Shown piece after piece: positions 34,381 to 42,825 of a stretch of DNA of 64,000 nucleotides (within the stretch, counting starts at the first letter, position 1; each line of letters opens with the position of its first letter). The stretch covers positions 273,460 to 337,459 of the forward strand of contig NZ_FWFR01000004.1 in NCBI RefSeq assembly GCF_900172325.1, given 5' to 3'. The DNA comes from Oceanibacterium hippocampi (GTDB taxonomy: Bacteria; Pseudomonadota; Alphaproteobacteria; Sneathiellales; Sneathiellaceae). The notes under the pieces are model-generated. The model searched no databases and was not told where the DNA came from. It saw nothing but the letters and a program-made list of their open reading frames with translations. A program made the position numbers and the translations under genes.

Positions 34381-35637
34381 CTAGGCCGTCACCGCGCGCC
34401 GGCCGAGACTGCGCCACAGCAGGGTGCCGATGATGCCGATATTCAGCAGATTCCAGGCGATCCCGTTCAGGAACGCCGCCTCGTACGATCCTGTCAGGTC
34501 GTAGATCCAGCCGGACATCCAGCCGCCAAGGGCCATGCCGAAGACCGTCGCCATGATGACCAGGCCGACACGCTGCCCGGCTTCGCGGGCCGGCAGATAC
34601 TCCCGCACGATGATCGCATAGCCCGGCACGATGCCGCCCTGGCTGAGCCCGAAGATCAGCGAGACGACATAGAGCGAGGTCAGGCCGTCGAACGGCAGAT
34701 AGAGGAAAAGCGCGATGCACTGGAGTGCCGAGCCGAGCAGGATGGTCCGGATACCGCCGATATAGTCGGCGAGAAAGCCAGACGCGAGACGGCTGACGAT
34801 GCCGCCGGCAAGCATCAGCGACAGCATCTCGGCGCCCCGGGTGACCCCGTAGCCGAGATCGGCGCAATAGGCGACCGTATGGACCTGGGGCATTGCCATC
34901 GCCGTGCAGCAGGCGACGCCGGCAACGGCCAGCAGCAGCTGCAGGGTGCGCGGCGAGAGGCCGAGCGAGCCGTAACGCGGCACGATCGGTGGCGGCAGGC
35001 CGTCGGTCGACGGCATCGGTGCGTCGTCCTGCGGGCGCTGGCGTCGCAGCAGGAGGGTGAGCGGCAGGATCACGGCGAAGCAGACGATGCCGACGGTGAT
35101 ATAGGCGGAACGCCAGCCCTCGGACTCGGCGAGGCCGCGTATGATCGTCGGCCAGATCGCACCGGCGATGTAATTGCCGCTCGCCGCGGCGCCAACCGCG
35201 ATGCCGCGGCGAATTTCGAACCAGTGCGAGACATCGGCGATCAGCGGCCCGAAGCTCGCGGCGGACCCGATCCCGATCAGCAGGCACTGAATCAACGCGA
35301 ACTGCCAGATCCCTGTCGTCTGCGAGGCGAGAATGAAGCCGAGGCCAAGCGAGGTCCCCGAAGCAAGCATCGGCAGCAACATGCCGAGCCGGTCGACATA
35401 GCGGCCGACGATGACGCCGCCGAACGCGAAGCCGATCATGGTCATCGTGTAGGGCAGCGAGGCGCCGGCGCGGTCGACGCCGAATTCGGCCTGGATGTCG
35501 GGCAGGATGACGATGACCGCCCACATGCCGACGCTGCCCACGGTCGCGATCACCATCGAGACGGCCAGCCGCCACCAGGCATAGGCGCTGTCGATGTCGG
35601 CGCGGGTCCCGACGACACGCTGGCTCATGAAATTCAC
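34381..35637 (-). CDS. Major facilitator superfamily transporter
   Basis: The 418-residue protein has 12 hydrophobic segments, with a loop-2 motif GRYVDRLG after the second and a long central loop at about residues 195-225 dividing two six-helix halves. The pattern resembles monocarboxylate and oxalate/formate-type carriers. Transport direction and substrate are not evident. The start is the first of two ATGs (residues 1 and 4). It is unlinked in transcription to its neighbours: the previous gene converges on it and 76 bases separate it from the CbiX-like stop. Confidence 0.85.
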   Translation of the reverse strand: MNFMSQRVVGTRADIDSAYAWWRLAVSMVIATVGSVGMWAVIVILPDIQAEFGVDRAGASLPYTMTMIGFAFGGVIVGRYVDRLGMLLPMLASGTSLGLGFILASQTTGIWQFALIQCLLIGIGSAASFGPLIADVSHWFEIRRGIAVGAAASGNYIAGAIWPTIIRGLAESEGWRSAYITVGIVCFAVILPLTLLLRRQRPQDDAPMPSTDGLPPPIVPRYGSLGLSPRTLQLLLAVAGVACCTAMAMPQVHTVAYCADLGYGVTRGAEMLSLMLAGGIVSRLASGFLADYIGGIRTILLGSALQCIALFLYLPFDGLTSLYVVSLIFGLSQGGIVPGYAIIVREYLPAREAGQRVGLVIMATVFGMALGGWMSGWIYDLTGSYEAAFLNGIAWNLLNIGIIGTLLWRSLGRRAVTA

Positions 35638-35713
35638 GGCAATGGCCTTCCAGGCTGACGATGCCCGCAGAGACTAGGCGAGCCTCTTCGTCAGAGCTAT
35701 CGCCTGCGTTGTA

Positions 35714-36502
35714 TCAGAGCTTTGCCCGGCGCGCAGGGGCGATCTGCGGTTCCTCGTCCGCGATCGACCGGACGAGGTCGGCAAGAGCCTCCACATTGCC
35801 GAGCATCGTCTGCATGGCCACGATGCGTGACGACAGGACTTCCCGATGGCGGGCGAGGACTTCCGGCAGGTCGACCGACGCATGCTGGCCGGCGCCCAGG
35901 AACAGCCCGAAGACCACGATCGGCGGGCCGTCGGGCCGGCAGGCGGCGAGCCACTCACCCAACCGGGGCGCTTCCTCCAGATAGGCCGTTTCGACGGTGC
36001 CGAAGCGTTGGAGCCGGCGCAGCCCCGAAGCGATCGCCTCGGCGCCGTCGCGGGACGCCGAGGGGCGGCTCGATCCGTGCCCGACGATCAGGATCGTAGC
36101 AGAGCCCGGGTCGAGGTCGCGTGATCGGCAAAGCGCGCCGATCTCGGCGGCGACCAGACCCGGCATGGCGGCATGGCAGCCGACCGGCCGGTGATAACGG
36201 ATGCGGGGGTCGCTGGGGTCGGTGCCCATGAGGGACGGAATGCGCGTGCGGGTGAGAAATCCGTCGCTCATGAAAAGCGGAAAGATATCGACGGGCCCGT
36301 CGCCGAGCGACTCGAGAGACACCCTGATGCCAGGCTCGCCATGCAGCGCGGCGATGGCGACGCGGTCGTAGTCGCCGACCCCGCGCAAACGGTCGGCGAT
36401 CGCCTCGGTCAATGCGATTGCCTCGGGCCGGTGGCTCGAACCATGCGCGATCAGCAGGGCGCGCCGCGGCTTCTCTCGGATCTCTTTTCGGGCTGGAGTC
36501 AT
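35714..36502 (-). CDS. CbiX-like sirohydrochlorin chelatase family protein
   Basis: The protein has two CbiX-type repeats, each opening with the metal-binding histidine: LLIAHGSS in the first half and LIVGHGSSRPSA in the second, as in the two-domain class of cobalt or ferrochelatases for sirohydrochlorin. Length is 262 residues from the ATG I prefer (MTPARKEIR...). A longer frame reaching into the divergent neighbour is less likely. It is divergent from a TrpD2-like gene, a pairing I have seen near siroheme and nitrite/sulfite assimilation genes, but none of those are here. Chelatase activity is likely but the metal is unknown. Confidence 0.78.
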   Translation of the reverse strand: MTPARKEIREKPRRALLIAHGSSHRPEAIALTEAIADRLRGVGDYDRVAIAALHGEPGIRVSLESLGDGPVDIFPLFMSDGFLTRTRIPSLMGTDPSDPRIRYHRPVGCHAAMPGLVAAEIGALCRSRDLDPGSATILIVGHGSSRPSASRDGAEAIASGLRRLQRFGTVETAYLEEAPRLGEWLAACRPDGPPIVVFGLFLGAGQHASVDLPEVLARHREVLSSRIVAMQTMLGNVEALADLVRSIADEEPQIAPARRAKL

Positions 36503-36596
36503 GTCAGGAAGCGAGATAGGCGACAATGCCGCCAGGTCCAGAGCCTGTCGCAAAGAGCCGTCGTCTTCCGGCGATGCTGCTGCTACATCTTCGGGC

Positions 36597-37586
36597 ATGA
36601 GCGATCATCCTTTTGCCGCCTATGTCCGTGCCCTCGGCCGCGGCCCGAAACTTTACCGGAATCTCGACCAGGAAGAGGCGTGCGAGGCGATGACGCTGCT
36701 GCTGGCGGGCGAGGCGACCCCGGAACAGGTCGGCGCCTTCCTGTTGCTGCTGCGACGGAACGGGGAGACGGCTGCGGAACTCGCCGGCATGGTCGAGGCG
36801 GCGCGAAGCCGCATGGCGCAGCCCGAGGGCCGCGTGAACGGGTTGCTCGACTGGCCGTCCTACGCCGACCGCCATCGCCAGCAGCCCTGGTTCCTGCTCG
36901 CCGCGAGGCTCGTCGCCGGAACCGGGCAGAAGGTCCTGGTACACGGCATCGCCGGGCACGAGGAAGGCCTTGCGCCGACACGGCCCGGTCTCGACATTCT
37001 GGGTATTCCGCGCGCCGTATCGCTGGCGGACGCGGCCGCCCGGCTTGCGGTCGAGGATATCGTCTATCTGGCACTCGAGGATTTCGCGCCCGAGATCGAC
37101 CGGCTGTTCGACTATCGCCGACTGTTCGGCGTCCGGACGGCGGTGAATACCTTTGCCCGCGACCTCAACCCGCTGCGCGCGACGTACCAGGTTCAGGGAG
37201 TCTTCCATCCGCCGTATGTCTCGCTGCATCTGGGTATCGCGGAGCGGCTGGAGCAGCCGGTCGCGGCGATCTTCAAGGGTGTCGGCGGGGAGGTCCAGTG
37301 GAACGTTCCGAAGCCCTGCCGGGTAACGTTGCGCCGCGACGGCGCGGCTGAGGAAGTCACCTTCCCCGCGCTGGCGCCGGGCCGCGACCATGTCTGGCGC
37401 GAGGAGGATCTCGCGCCGTCACACCTGGCTGAACTCTGGCAGGGCACTCGGCGCATGCCGGTGCCGGAGGCTGCGGTGATCGGAACCGCGGCGATCGCGC
37501 TGCTGGCTTGTGGCAGGGCATCGACGGCGGAGGCCGCGATCGACGCGGCGAGTGCGCTCTGGGAAGGGCGCGACCGGCAGCCTTGA
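36597..37586 (+). CDS. TrpD2/anthranilate phosphoribosyltransferase-like protein
   Basis: This 329-residue protein has the fold layout of anthranilate phosphoribosyltransferase: an N-terminal helical domain with LTLLLAGEATPEQVGAFLLLLR-like sequence and a larger alpha/beta domain. The phosphoribosyl-diphosphate loops are altered (VLVHGIAGHEEG replaces the glycine-rich motif), which places it with TrpD2/YbiB-type proteins. YbiB-type proteins bind nucleic acid rather than making phosphoribosyl anthranilate. No other trp gene is nearby, so a tryptophan role is unlikely. The ATG is 94 bases from the divergent CbiX-like start. Confidence 0.72.
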   Translation: MSDHPFAAYVRALGRGPKLYRNLDQEEACEAMTLLLAGEATPEQVGAFLLLLRRNGETAAELAGMVEAARSRMAQPEGRVNGLLDWPSYADRHRQQPWFLLAARLVAGTGQKVLVHGIAGHEEGLAPTRPGLDILGIPRAVSLADAAARLAVEDIVYLALEDFAPEIDRLFDYRRLFGVRTAVNTFARDLNPLRATYQVQGVFHPPYVSLHLGIAERLEQPVAAIFKGVGGEVQWNVPKPCRVTLRRDGAAEEVTFPALAPGRDHVWREEDLAPSHLAELWQGTRRMPVPEAAVIGTAAIALLACGRASTAEAAIDAASALWEGRDRQP

Positions 37587-37599
37587 CGCGGACCCGGTC

Positions 37600-38544
37600 T
37601 CAGCGCGCGAGCCTGGCCATGCGACCGAACAGCTCGACGATGTTCGGCGGTGCGGTGCTGCCGGAAAATTCCCGGTAGAGCGTATCGACATTGACCGCGA
37701 TCCGTTCGCCGTCGCCCCAGGACGAGTAATCGTCGAGCGCGATGTCCTGCGCCGCCTCGAACGACGACATCCCGGCGTCAAAGCGCTTGCGGGCCTCGGC
37801 GCTGACATACTCCAGGTAGCCCTGGACCGCCGCGACACCGGCCTTGTCGGTGATCGGCCCGTGGCCCGGCACGATGGTCTCCACATCCATGGCGAGGATG
37901 CGCTCGCAGGCGCGAATCCAGTTGGCGACCGGGCCGGCCCACATGATCGGGTGTCCTTCGATGAACAGGATGTCGCCGGTGAAGACGGTCCGGTCGGACG
38001 GCACATGGACCAGCACGTCGCCCTTGGTGTGTGCCGGGCCGACCTCGATCAGTTCGACCGTCCGGTCGCCGACGCTCACCGTCAGTTCCCGGTCGAAGGT
38101 GCGGGTCGGCAGCGTCGTCTTGATGCCCTCGAAGTCGAAGGCGCCGAAGATCCGCTTCATGTAGTCGCCAAGTTCGCCCATCTGCGGCGCTGCCTTCATC
38201 ATCTGGGCGAGCATCGCGGCGGGGACTTCCTCCATCTCTTCCGCGCTGGCCCGGCTGGCGATGATTTCGGCGCCCTCGACAAGCTCGTTGCCCCAGCAGT
38301 GATCGCCGTTGGCATGGGTGTTGACGAGGCATTCGATATTGGCCGCCGCCCTGGTCGCGCCGCGCATCGCGGCCAGCATCTCGCGCGTCAGGTCGAGATC
38401 GAAGAGGGTATCGACCAGCATCGATTCATCGCCGTCGACGATCAGCCCGGCATTGCTCCAGCCCCACGAACCGTCGGGCTGCATGTAGGCATAGACGCCA
38501 TTGCCGAGATCCTTCAGCCCCTTGTCGTAGCGGCTTCGCGCCAT
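37600..38544 (-). CDS. MBL-fold metallo-hydrolase
   Basis: The 314-residue protein carries the metallo-beta-lactamase motifs NTHANGDHCWG (residues about 74-84), GPAHTKGDVLVH, FTGDILF and VPGHGP. The first motif has Asn in place of the second histidine of HxHxDH, a variation seen in one hydrolase subfamily, so the metal site may differ from the usual one. It is the last gene of the TetR-cyclase-FAH-MBL run (30 bases after the FAH stop) and may hydrolyse a thioester, lactone or ester in the same pathway. It ends facing the TrpD2-like gene. Confidence 0.82.
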   Translation of the reverse strand: MARSRYDKGLKDLGNGVYAYMQPDGSWGWSNAGLIVDGDESMLVDTLFDLDLTREMLAAMRGATRAAANIECLVNTHANGDHCWGNELVEGAEIIASRASAEEMEEVPAAMLAQMMKAAPQMGELGDYMKRIFGAFDFEGIKTTLPTRTFDRELTVSVGDRTVELIEVGPAHTKGDVLVHVPSDRTVFTGDILFIEGHPIMWAGPVANWIRACERILAMDVETIVPGHGPITDKAGVAAVQGYLEYVSAEARKRFDAGMSSFEAAQDIALDDYSSWGDGERIAVNVDTLYREFSGSTAPPNIVELFGRMARLAR

Positions 38545-38574
38545 GTTTCTTCCCTTCCCCAGGGCCTGCCGGCC

Positions 38575-39522
38575 TCAACGCCGGACGAAGCGGTTCTCCA
38601 GAATGCCGATCTTCTCGATCTCGAGCGTGACGACGTCGCCCGCCTCGGGAAAGCGGCCGATCTCCAGGCCGCAGCCGGTGCCGACCGTGCCGGAACAGAC
38701 GATTTCGCCGGCATGGATCGTCTCCGACGCCGAGATATGGGCGAGAATGGCGTCGAAGCGATGCTGCATGGCCCGGCTGTTGCCGCCGCCGCGCCGTTCG
38801 CCGTTGACCCGGACCTCCATGGCGAGCGCGTAGGGATCACCGATCTCGTCGGCGGTAACGATCCACGGACCGAAGACGTTGCCGGTGTCGAAATCCTTGC
38901 CCTTGGCCGGGCCAAGCTGGCCGGCCATCTCGCGAAGCTGCGCGTCGCGGGCCGAGCAATCGTTGAAGATCGTATAGCCGAAGATATGCTCGGCGGACCG
39001 TTCCGCCGGGATGTCGACGCCCGTCCGGCCGATCACGCAGGCCAGTTCGAGCTCGTAATCCATGATGCTGGAATAGGCCGGCCAGACCACGTCGTGGCCC
39101 GGGCCGACGACGGAAAAGCGGTTGGCCTTGTAGTAGATCGGCTGCTCGTACCAGACCGGCGGGATCGCGCCCTTCTGGCCGGTCATCTTCTCGGCCGTGA
39201 CAAGACAGTTCTGCAGATGCTCCTCGAAGACGAGGCAGTCGCGAATCTGGCGCGGCTCGGGGATCGGGGCGAGGAGCCGCAGGCCGTCGAGCGGAAGCAC
39301 GGCGGACGCGCGGGGCGCCTCGGCAAGTGCGCGGCAGCCCGCGAGCGCGGCCTCGCCGCCGTCGATCAGGGCCAGCATGGAAGCGAAATGGCCGGATGCC
39401 GTGGCACCCGTGGCCGCCTCGGCGGCCGCGAGGTCGAGAACCTCGGCTTCGCCGGCCAGCACGAGGCCGACCCGGGCAGGGCCGTTGCTGTCGTTCCGGG
39501 ACTGGAAGGTGCAGAGCTTCAC
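38575..39522 (-). CDS. Fumarylacetoacetate hydrolase family protein
   Basis: The C-terminal two thirds show the FAH fold with the metal ligands in MDYELELACVIG, FNDCSARD and PAKGKDFDTGNVFGPWI. The N-terminal 90 residues form the usual cap region. At 315 residues with a GTG start preceded by GGGGGAGA, it has normal length. Such enzymes hydrolyse or decarboxylate 3-oxo or beta-diketo acids in aromatic-compound breakdown. It lies 26 bases after a cyclase-family gene, which suggests consecutive steps on a ring-derived acid; the substrate is unknown. Confidence 0.85.
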   Translation of the reverse strand: MKLCTFQSRNDSNGPARVGLVLAGEAEVLDLAAAEAATGATASGHFASMLALIDGGEAALAGCRALAEAPRASAVLPLDGLRLLAPIPEPRQIRDCLVFEEHLQNCLVTAEKMTGQKGAIPPVWYEQPIYYKANRFSVVGPGHDVVWPAYSSIMDYELELACVIGRTGVDIPAERSAEHIFGYTIFNDCSARDAQLREMAGQLGPAKGKDFDTGNVFGPWIVTADEIGDPYALAMEVRVNGERRGGGNSRAMQHRFDAILAHISASETIHAGEIVCSGTVGTGCGLEIGRFPEAGDVVTLEIEKIGILENRFVRR

Positions 39523-39548
39523 CGGTTTCTCCCCCTTGCCGGTTTCGG

Positions 39549-40325
39549 TTATTCCTCGATGATCGCGACCGCGCGGGTCCAGCCCGCCGAGGCGCCGCGG
39601 ATCTTCACCGGAAAGCAGGCGACGGTGAAGCCGTGTGGCGGCAGCGCTTCCAGGTTGTGCAGCTTCTCCAGGTGGCAATAGCCGATGTCGCGCCCGGCCT
39701 TGTGGCCTTCCCAGATGATCGAGGGGTCGCGCGCCTCGGCGTAGCGTTCCGCCGTGTAGGTGAAGGGCGCATCCCAGGACCAGGCGTCGGTTCCGGTGAG
39801 CCGGACACCGCGTTCCAGGAGATACATGGTCGCCTCGTAGCCCATGCCGCAGCCGGCATCGACATAGCCGTCCCCGCCATAGGCGCTCCCCGCGCGGGTA
39901 TTGACGACGACGATATCGAAGGGCTGGATCTCGTGGCCGATCCGGGCGAGCTCGGCCTCGACCTCCGCCGCGGTCACCACATGGCCGTCGGGCAGGGCGC
40001 GGAAATCGAGCTTCACGCCGGGCCGGAAGCACCAGTCGAGCGGCACCTCGTCGATGGTGATCGCCCGCTCGCCCTTGTTCATCGTCGAGGCAAAGTGATA
40101 GGGCGCGTCCAGATGGGTGCCGTTGTGCGTGATCAGCTCGACCTTCTCGATCGCCCAGGCCTCGCCGTCCGGGAGATCCGCCTGGGTTAGGCCGGGAAAG
40201 AAGGCGGTCATCCCGTCCACCGACATCGAATGGTCGACATAGTCGATCTTCGGCCGGAACGGCGCAGGGTCGGAGACGACGTCGTTCTCCAGCGGGATGG
40301 AAATGTCGATGAAGCGGCGGCTCAT
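39549..40325 (-). CDS. Cyclase family protein (kynurenine formamidase-like)
   Basis: THNGTHLDAPYHF holds His67, His71, Asp73 and His77, the metal-binding cluster of the cyclase/formamidase family (PF04199). DIVVVNTRAG and the VRLTGTDAWSWDAP region complete the fold in 258 residues. Members hydrolyse N-formylkynurenine, isatin or cyclic imides, or close rings. The ATG overlaps the tetR stop by 4 bases, so it is in the same transcript. With the FAH-like gene downstream, a degradative step on a cyclic amide or keto acid is plausible. Confidence 0.85.
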   Translation of the reverse strand: MSRRFIDISIPLENDVVSDPAPFRPKIDYVDHSMSVDGMTAFFPGLTQADLPDGEAWAIEKVELITHNGTHLDAPYHFASTMNKGERAITIDEVPLDWCFRPGVKLDFRALPDGHVVTAAEVEAELARIGHEIQPFDIVVVNTRAGSAYGGDGYVDAGCGMGYEATMYLLERGVRLTGTDAWSWDAPFTYTAERYAEARDPSIIWEGHKAGRDIGYCHLEKLHNLEALPPHGFTVACFPVKIRGASAGWTRAVAIIEE

Positions 40326-41017
40326 GGCGCGGGTCCTTCCGAGGGCCGGCTGCTGTCAGGGGCGGCACGGCAAGCGCGGAAGCCGGCGGCGAGAAATGGC
40401 GTCAGGTGGTCGGTGATCCGTTCGAGCGACGCCGAACGGTAGTGCCCGTCGCTCAACCGGTCGACCCGTCTTGTTTCGGCGAAAATATGCAACATCGCCC
40501 CCATCAGGAAAGAGAAACCCCACATCACTTCCTCTTCGCTGCGGTCGGGCAGCGCGTGGCCGAATGCCGCGATGAAGCGCCGGGCGGTCGGGTCATACTG
40601 CTGGCTCAGCTGCTCGACATTGCGGACGTTCGGCGTGTTGGAGGCCTGGGCGATCAGCCGGGTGAAGCTTTGCCAGCCCGGATCGCCCGACAACCGGGCC
40701 TCCAGTATCGGGCGGACGAAGGCGTCAATCAGCGATTCGAGTGGCGGCGATGCCGGCGCATGGTGTCGCTCCAGGGCGTCGAGACGGCTCCGCCGGCTTT
40801 CGCCGAGATGGGCGCTGCGGCGCTCGAAGACCGCGCTCCAGAGCGCGTCCTTGCTGCCGAAATAGTAGTTCACCATCGAGGTCTGCACGCCGGCCGCCTC
40901 GGTGATCTGGCGAATTGAGACGCCGTCGTAGCCGTGATCGGCAAACAACGCTTCGGCCGCGTCCAGAATTCGCGACCGGCTTTCCTCCCCGGCGGAGCTT
41001 CGACGCGCCTGTGACAT
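40322..41017 (-). CDS. TetR/AcrR-family transcriptional regulator
   Basis: The N-terminal helix-turn-helix SRSRILDAAEALFADHGYDGVSIRQITEAAGVQTSMVNYYFGSK (written as consecutive motifs at residues 14-57) is typical of TetR proteins, followed by a 170-residue ligand-binding domain. The 231-residue start at MSQARRS is chosen because the predicted operator lies immediately upstream; an extension would place it inside the gene. It is first in its own operon (cyclase, FAH, MBL) and divergent from a TRAP transporter, so it likely represses one or both sets until a pathway compound binds. Confidence 0.87.
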   Translation of the reverse strand: MSQARRSSAGEESRSRILDAAEALFADHGYDGVSIRQITEAAGVQTSMVNYYFGSKDALWSAVFERRSAHLGESRRSRLDALERHHAPASPPLESLIDAFVRPILEARLSGDPGWQSFTRLIAQASNTPNVRNVEQLSQQYDPTARRFIAAFGHALPDRSEEEVMWGFSFLMGAMLHIFAETRRVDRLSDGHYRSASLERITDHLTPFLAAGFRACRAAPDSSRPSEGPAP

Positions 41018-41024
41018 CCATTGA

Positions 41025-41040
41025 TTGAACGTTCGTACAA
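41025..41040. promoter_or_regulatory. Candidate TetR operator
   Basis: TTGAACGTTCGTACAA is an imperfect 16-base inverted repeat with the perfect core GAACGTTC at 41027-41034. It begins 8 bases from the TetR start, between the repressor operon and the TRAP transporter genes. Its size and place fit the operator of the TetR gene beside it. The downstream 140 bases up to the TRAP start are AT-rich around 41060-41080. Confidence 0.45.
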
Positions 41041-41185
41041 ATTTCTTGTCAAGGCGGTATCGGGATGCAATCATTTTTTCGTCAATCATAGAAAACGCGT
41101 CCCGGCCGGCCAGGGCTGCCGCCTCACAGTCGTATATGGGCAGGCGCACAGAGACCGGCACGGGAGGCCAAGAGGAGGAAGCGGC

Positions 41186-42280
41186 ATGTTCGGGGAAATC
41201 GGCGGACTGATACGTCGTGGCGGCGCGTTGCTGTCGGTCGCGGCATTGGGGGCGGGGCTCGCGTTCGCGGCCGCACCGGCCTCGGCGGAGACCTACAAGT
41301 TGACGGCGGCGGCCGGTCATCCGCCGGTCTTCCTGTGGGTCAAGCTCCTGAGCGAGTTCTATATTCCGGAGGTCGACAAGCGTCTCGCCGCCGCCGGCGC
41401 GGACAAGATCGAATGGACGGAAGCCTACGGCGGCACCGTGGCCAAGATCGGCGGTGTGCTCGAGGCGATCGAGGAGGGCGTGGTCGATATCGGCTTCGTC
41501 GGCACCATCTTCGAGGCGCCGAAGATGCCGCTTCAGAATGTCTCCTATGTCTGTCCCTTCGGCAGTGCCGACATCGCCACGGTCAGCGGCGCGATCGTCA
41601 AGCTGCAAAGCGAGATCCCGGCGATGGCCGACAGCTGGACGCGTTACAACCAGGTCTATCTGGGCGGCGCCGCGCTTGACAGCTATCACCTCTTCACGAA
41701 TTTCCCGGTCACCTCGGTCGCCGACCTGGCTGGCAAGAAGATCCTCGCCCCCGGCCCGTCCGCCAACTGGGTCAAGGATACCGGCGCGGTCGCGGTCGCC
41801 GGCAATCTCAAGACCTATTACAACGACATCAAGACCGGCGTTGCCGACGGCGTGCTGACCTTCACCACCGGGGCCTGGGCGTCCAAGGTCTTCGAGGTGG
41901 CGCCCTATGTCACCAAGGTCAATTTCGGCGCCCAGTTTGCCGGCGGCCTGTCGATCAACAAGGATGTCTGGGACGGCTTCTCGCCCGAGACGCAGAAGAT
42001 CTTCCGCGACGTCGCGGCGGAATACGACGTGCGCTTTGCCGAGGCCCAGCAGGCAGCGGCCGACGCGCTGCTCGCCAAGATGATCGAGGGCGGCGCCAAG
42101 GTCTCCGAACTCGCGGCCGGCGAGCGGATGAAATGGGCCATGATGATCCCGAATGTCGCCAAGGAATGGGCCGCGACCCAGGACGCGGCCGGGCTTCCGG
42201 GAACCGAGGTTCTGAAGGGCTTCATGAGCACGATCAAGGCTTCCGGCGCGGACGTTCCGCGCGACTGGTCGGCTGAATGA
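41186..42280 (+). CDS. TRAP transporter substrate-binding protein (DctP family)
   Basis: After a signal peptide (hydrophobic at about residues 13-30, cleavage near ASA-ETY) this 364-residue protein has the DctP fold. KRLAAAGADKIEWTEAYGGTVAKIGG and ADVLEAIEEGVVDIGF lie in the first half, and LAGKKILAPGPSANWV (with the usual carboxylate-binding arginine position occupied by lysine) in the middle. It captures an organic acid in the periplasm. A strong AGAGGAGGA ribosome-binding site precedes the ATG. The two membrane subunits follow with 4-base overlaps. Confidence 0.88.
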   Translation: MFGEIGGLIRRGGALLSVAALGAGLAFAAAPASAETYKLTAAAGHPPVFLWVKLLSEFYIPEVDKRLAAAGADKIEWTEAYGGTVAKIGGVLEAIEEGVVDIGFVGTIFEAPKMPLQNVSYVCPFGSADIATVSGAIVKLQSEIPAMADSWTRYNQVYLGGAALDSYHLFTNFPVTSVADLAGKKILAPGPSANWVKDTGAVAVAGNLKTYYNDIKTGVADGVLTFTTGAWASKVFEVAPYVTKVNFGAQFAGGLSINKDVWDGFSPETQKIFRDVAAEYDVRFAEAQQAAADALLAKMIEGGAKVSELAAGERMKWAMMIPNVAKEWAATQDAAGLPGTEVLKGFMSTIKASGADVPRDWSAE

Positions 42281-42825
42281 CGAGAGGCGCGGGCGGCGGC
42301 TGGCGCCGCCGCCCGATCATCGCGTTCGAACGCCTGATGGGGGTGATGAACGCGGTCGGTACGGCCTGGATCTTCGTCCTGATGGTTCTCATCAATGCCG
42401 ACGTGATCGGTCGCGAGGCGTTCGCGGCACCGGTTCGCGGGGTTTCCGAGATCGTCTCGCTGTCGATTGTCGGCATCGTCTTCATGCAGCTCGCTCACAC
42501 CCTCTGGGTCGGCCGATTCACCCGCTCCGACGCCTTCCTGACACGGATCCAGGCCCGCTGGCCGCGCTTTGCCGGCGGGCTCGAGACGGTCTACTGCCTG
42601 ACCGGCGCGATCCTGTTCGCGATCCTGTTCTGGGCCTCGCTGCCGTTCTTCACGCGGGCCGTCGATATCGGGGAATATGTCGGCGCCCTCGGTGACTTCA
42701 CGGCGCCGACCTGGCCGGTCCGGCTGATCATCCTGCTTGGCGCGGCGGTGACCTCGGTCGCCTTCCTGATCCTCGCCGCCGGCCATCTGAAGATCGCGCT
42801 CCGGGGCCGGGAGACGGCCGGGTGA
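42277..42825 (+). CDS. TRAP transporter small permease (DctQ)
   Basis: The 182-residue protein has four hydrophobic segments (about residues 22-45, 58-78, 102-125 and 143-165) and the INADVIGREAF element common to DctQ proteins. It would link the binding protein and the large permease. It overlaps both neighbours by 4 bases. Sequence is typical in size; nothing unusual is visible. Confidence 0.88.
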   Translation: MTRGAGGGWRRRPIIAFERLMGVMNAVGTAWIFVLMVLINADVIGREAFAAPVRGVSEIVSLSIVGIVFMQLAHTLWVGRFTRSDAFLTRIQARWPRFAGGLETVYCLTGAILFAILFWASLPFFTRAVDIGEYVGALGDFTAPTWPVRLIILLGAAVTSVAFLILAAGHLKIALRGRETAG

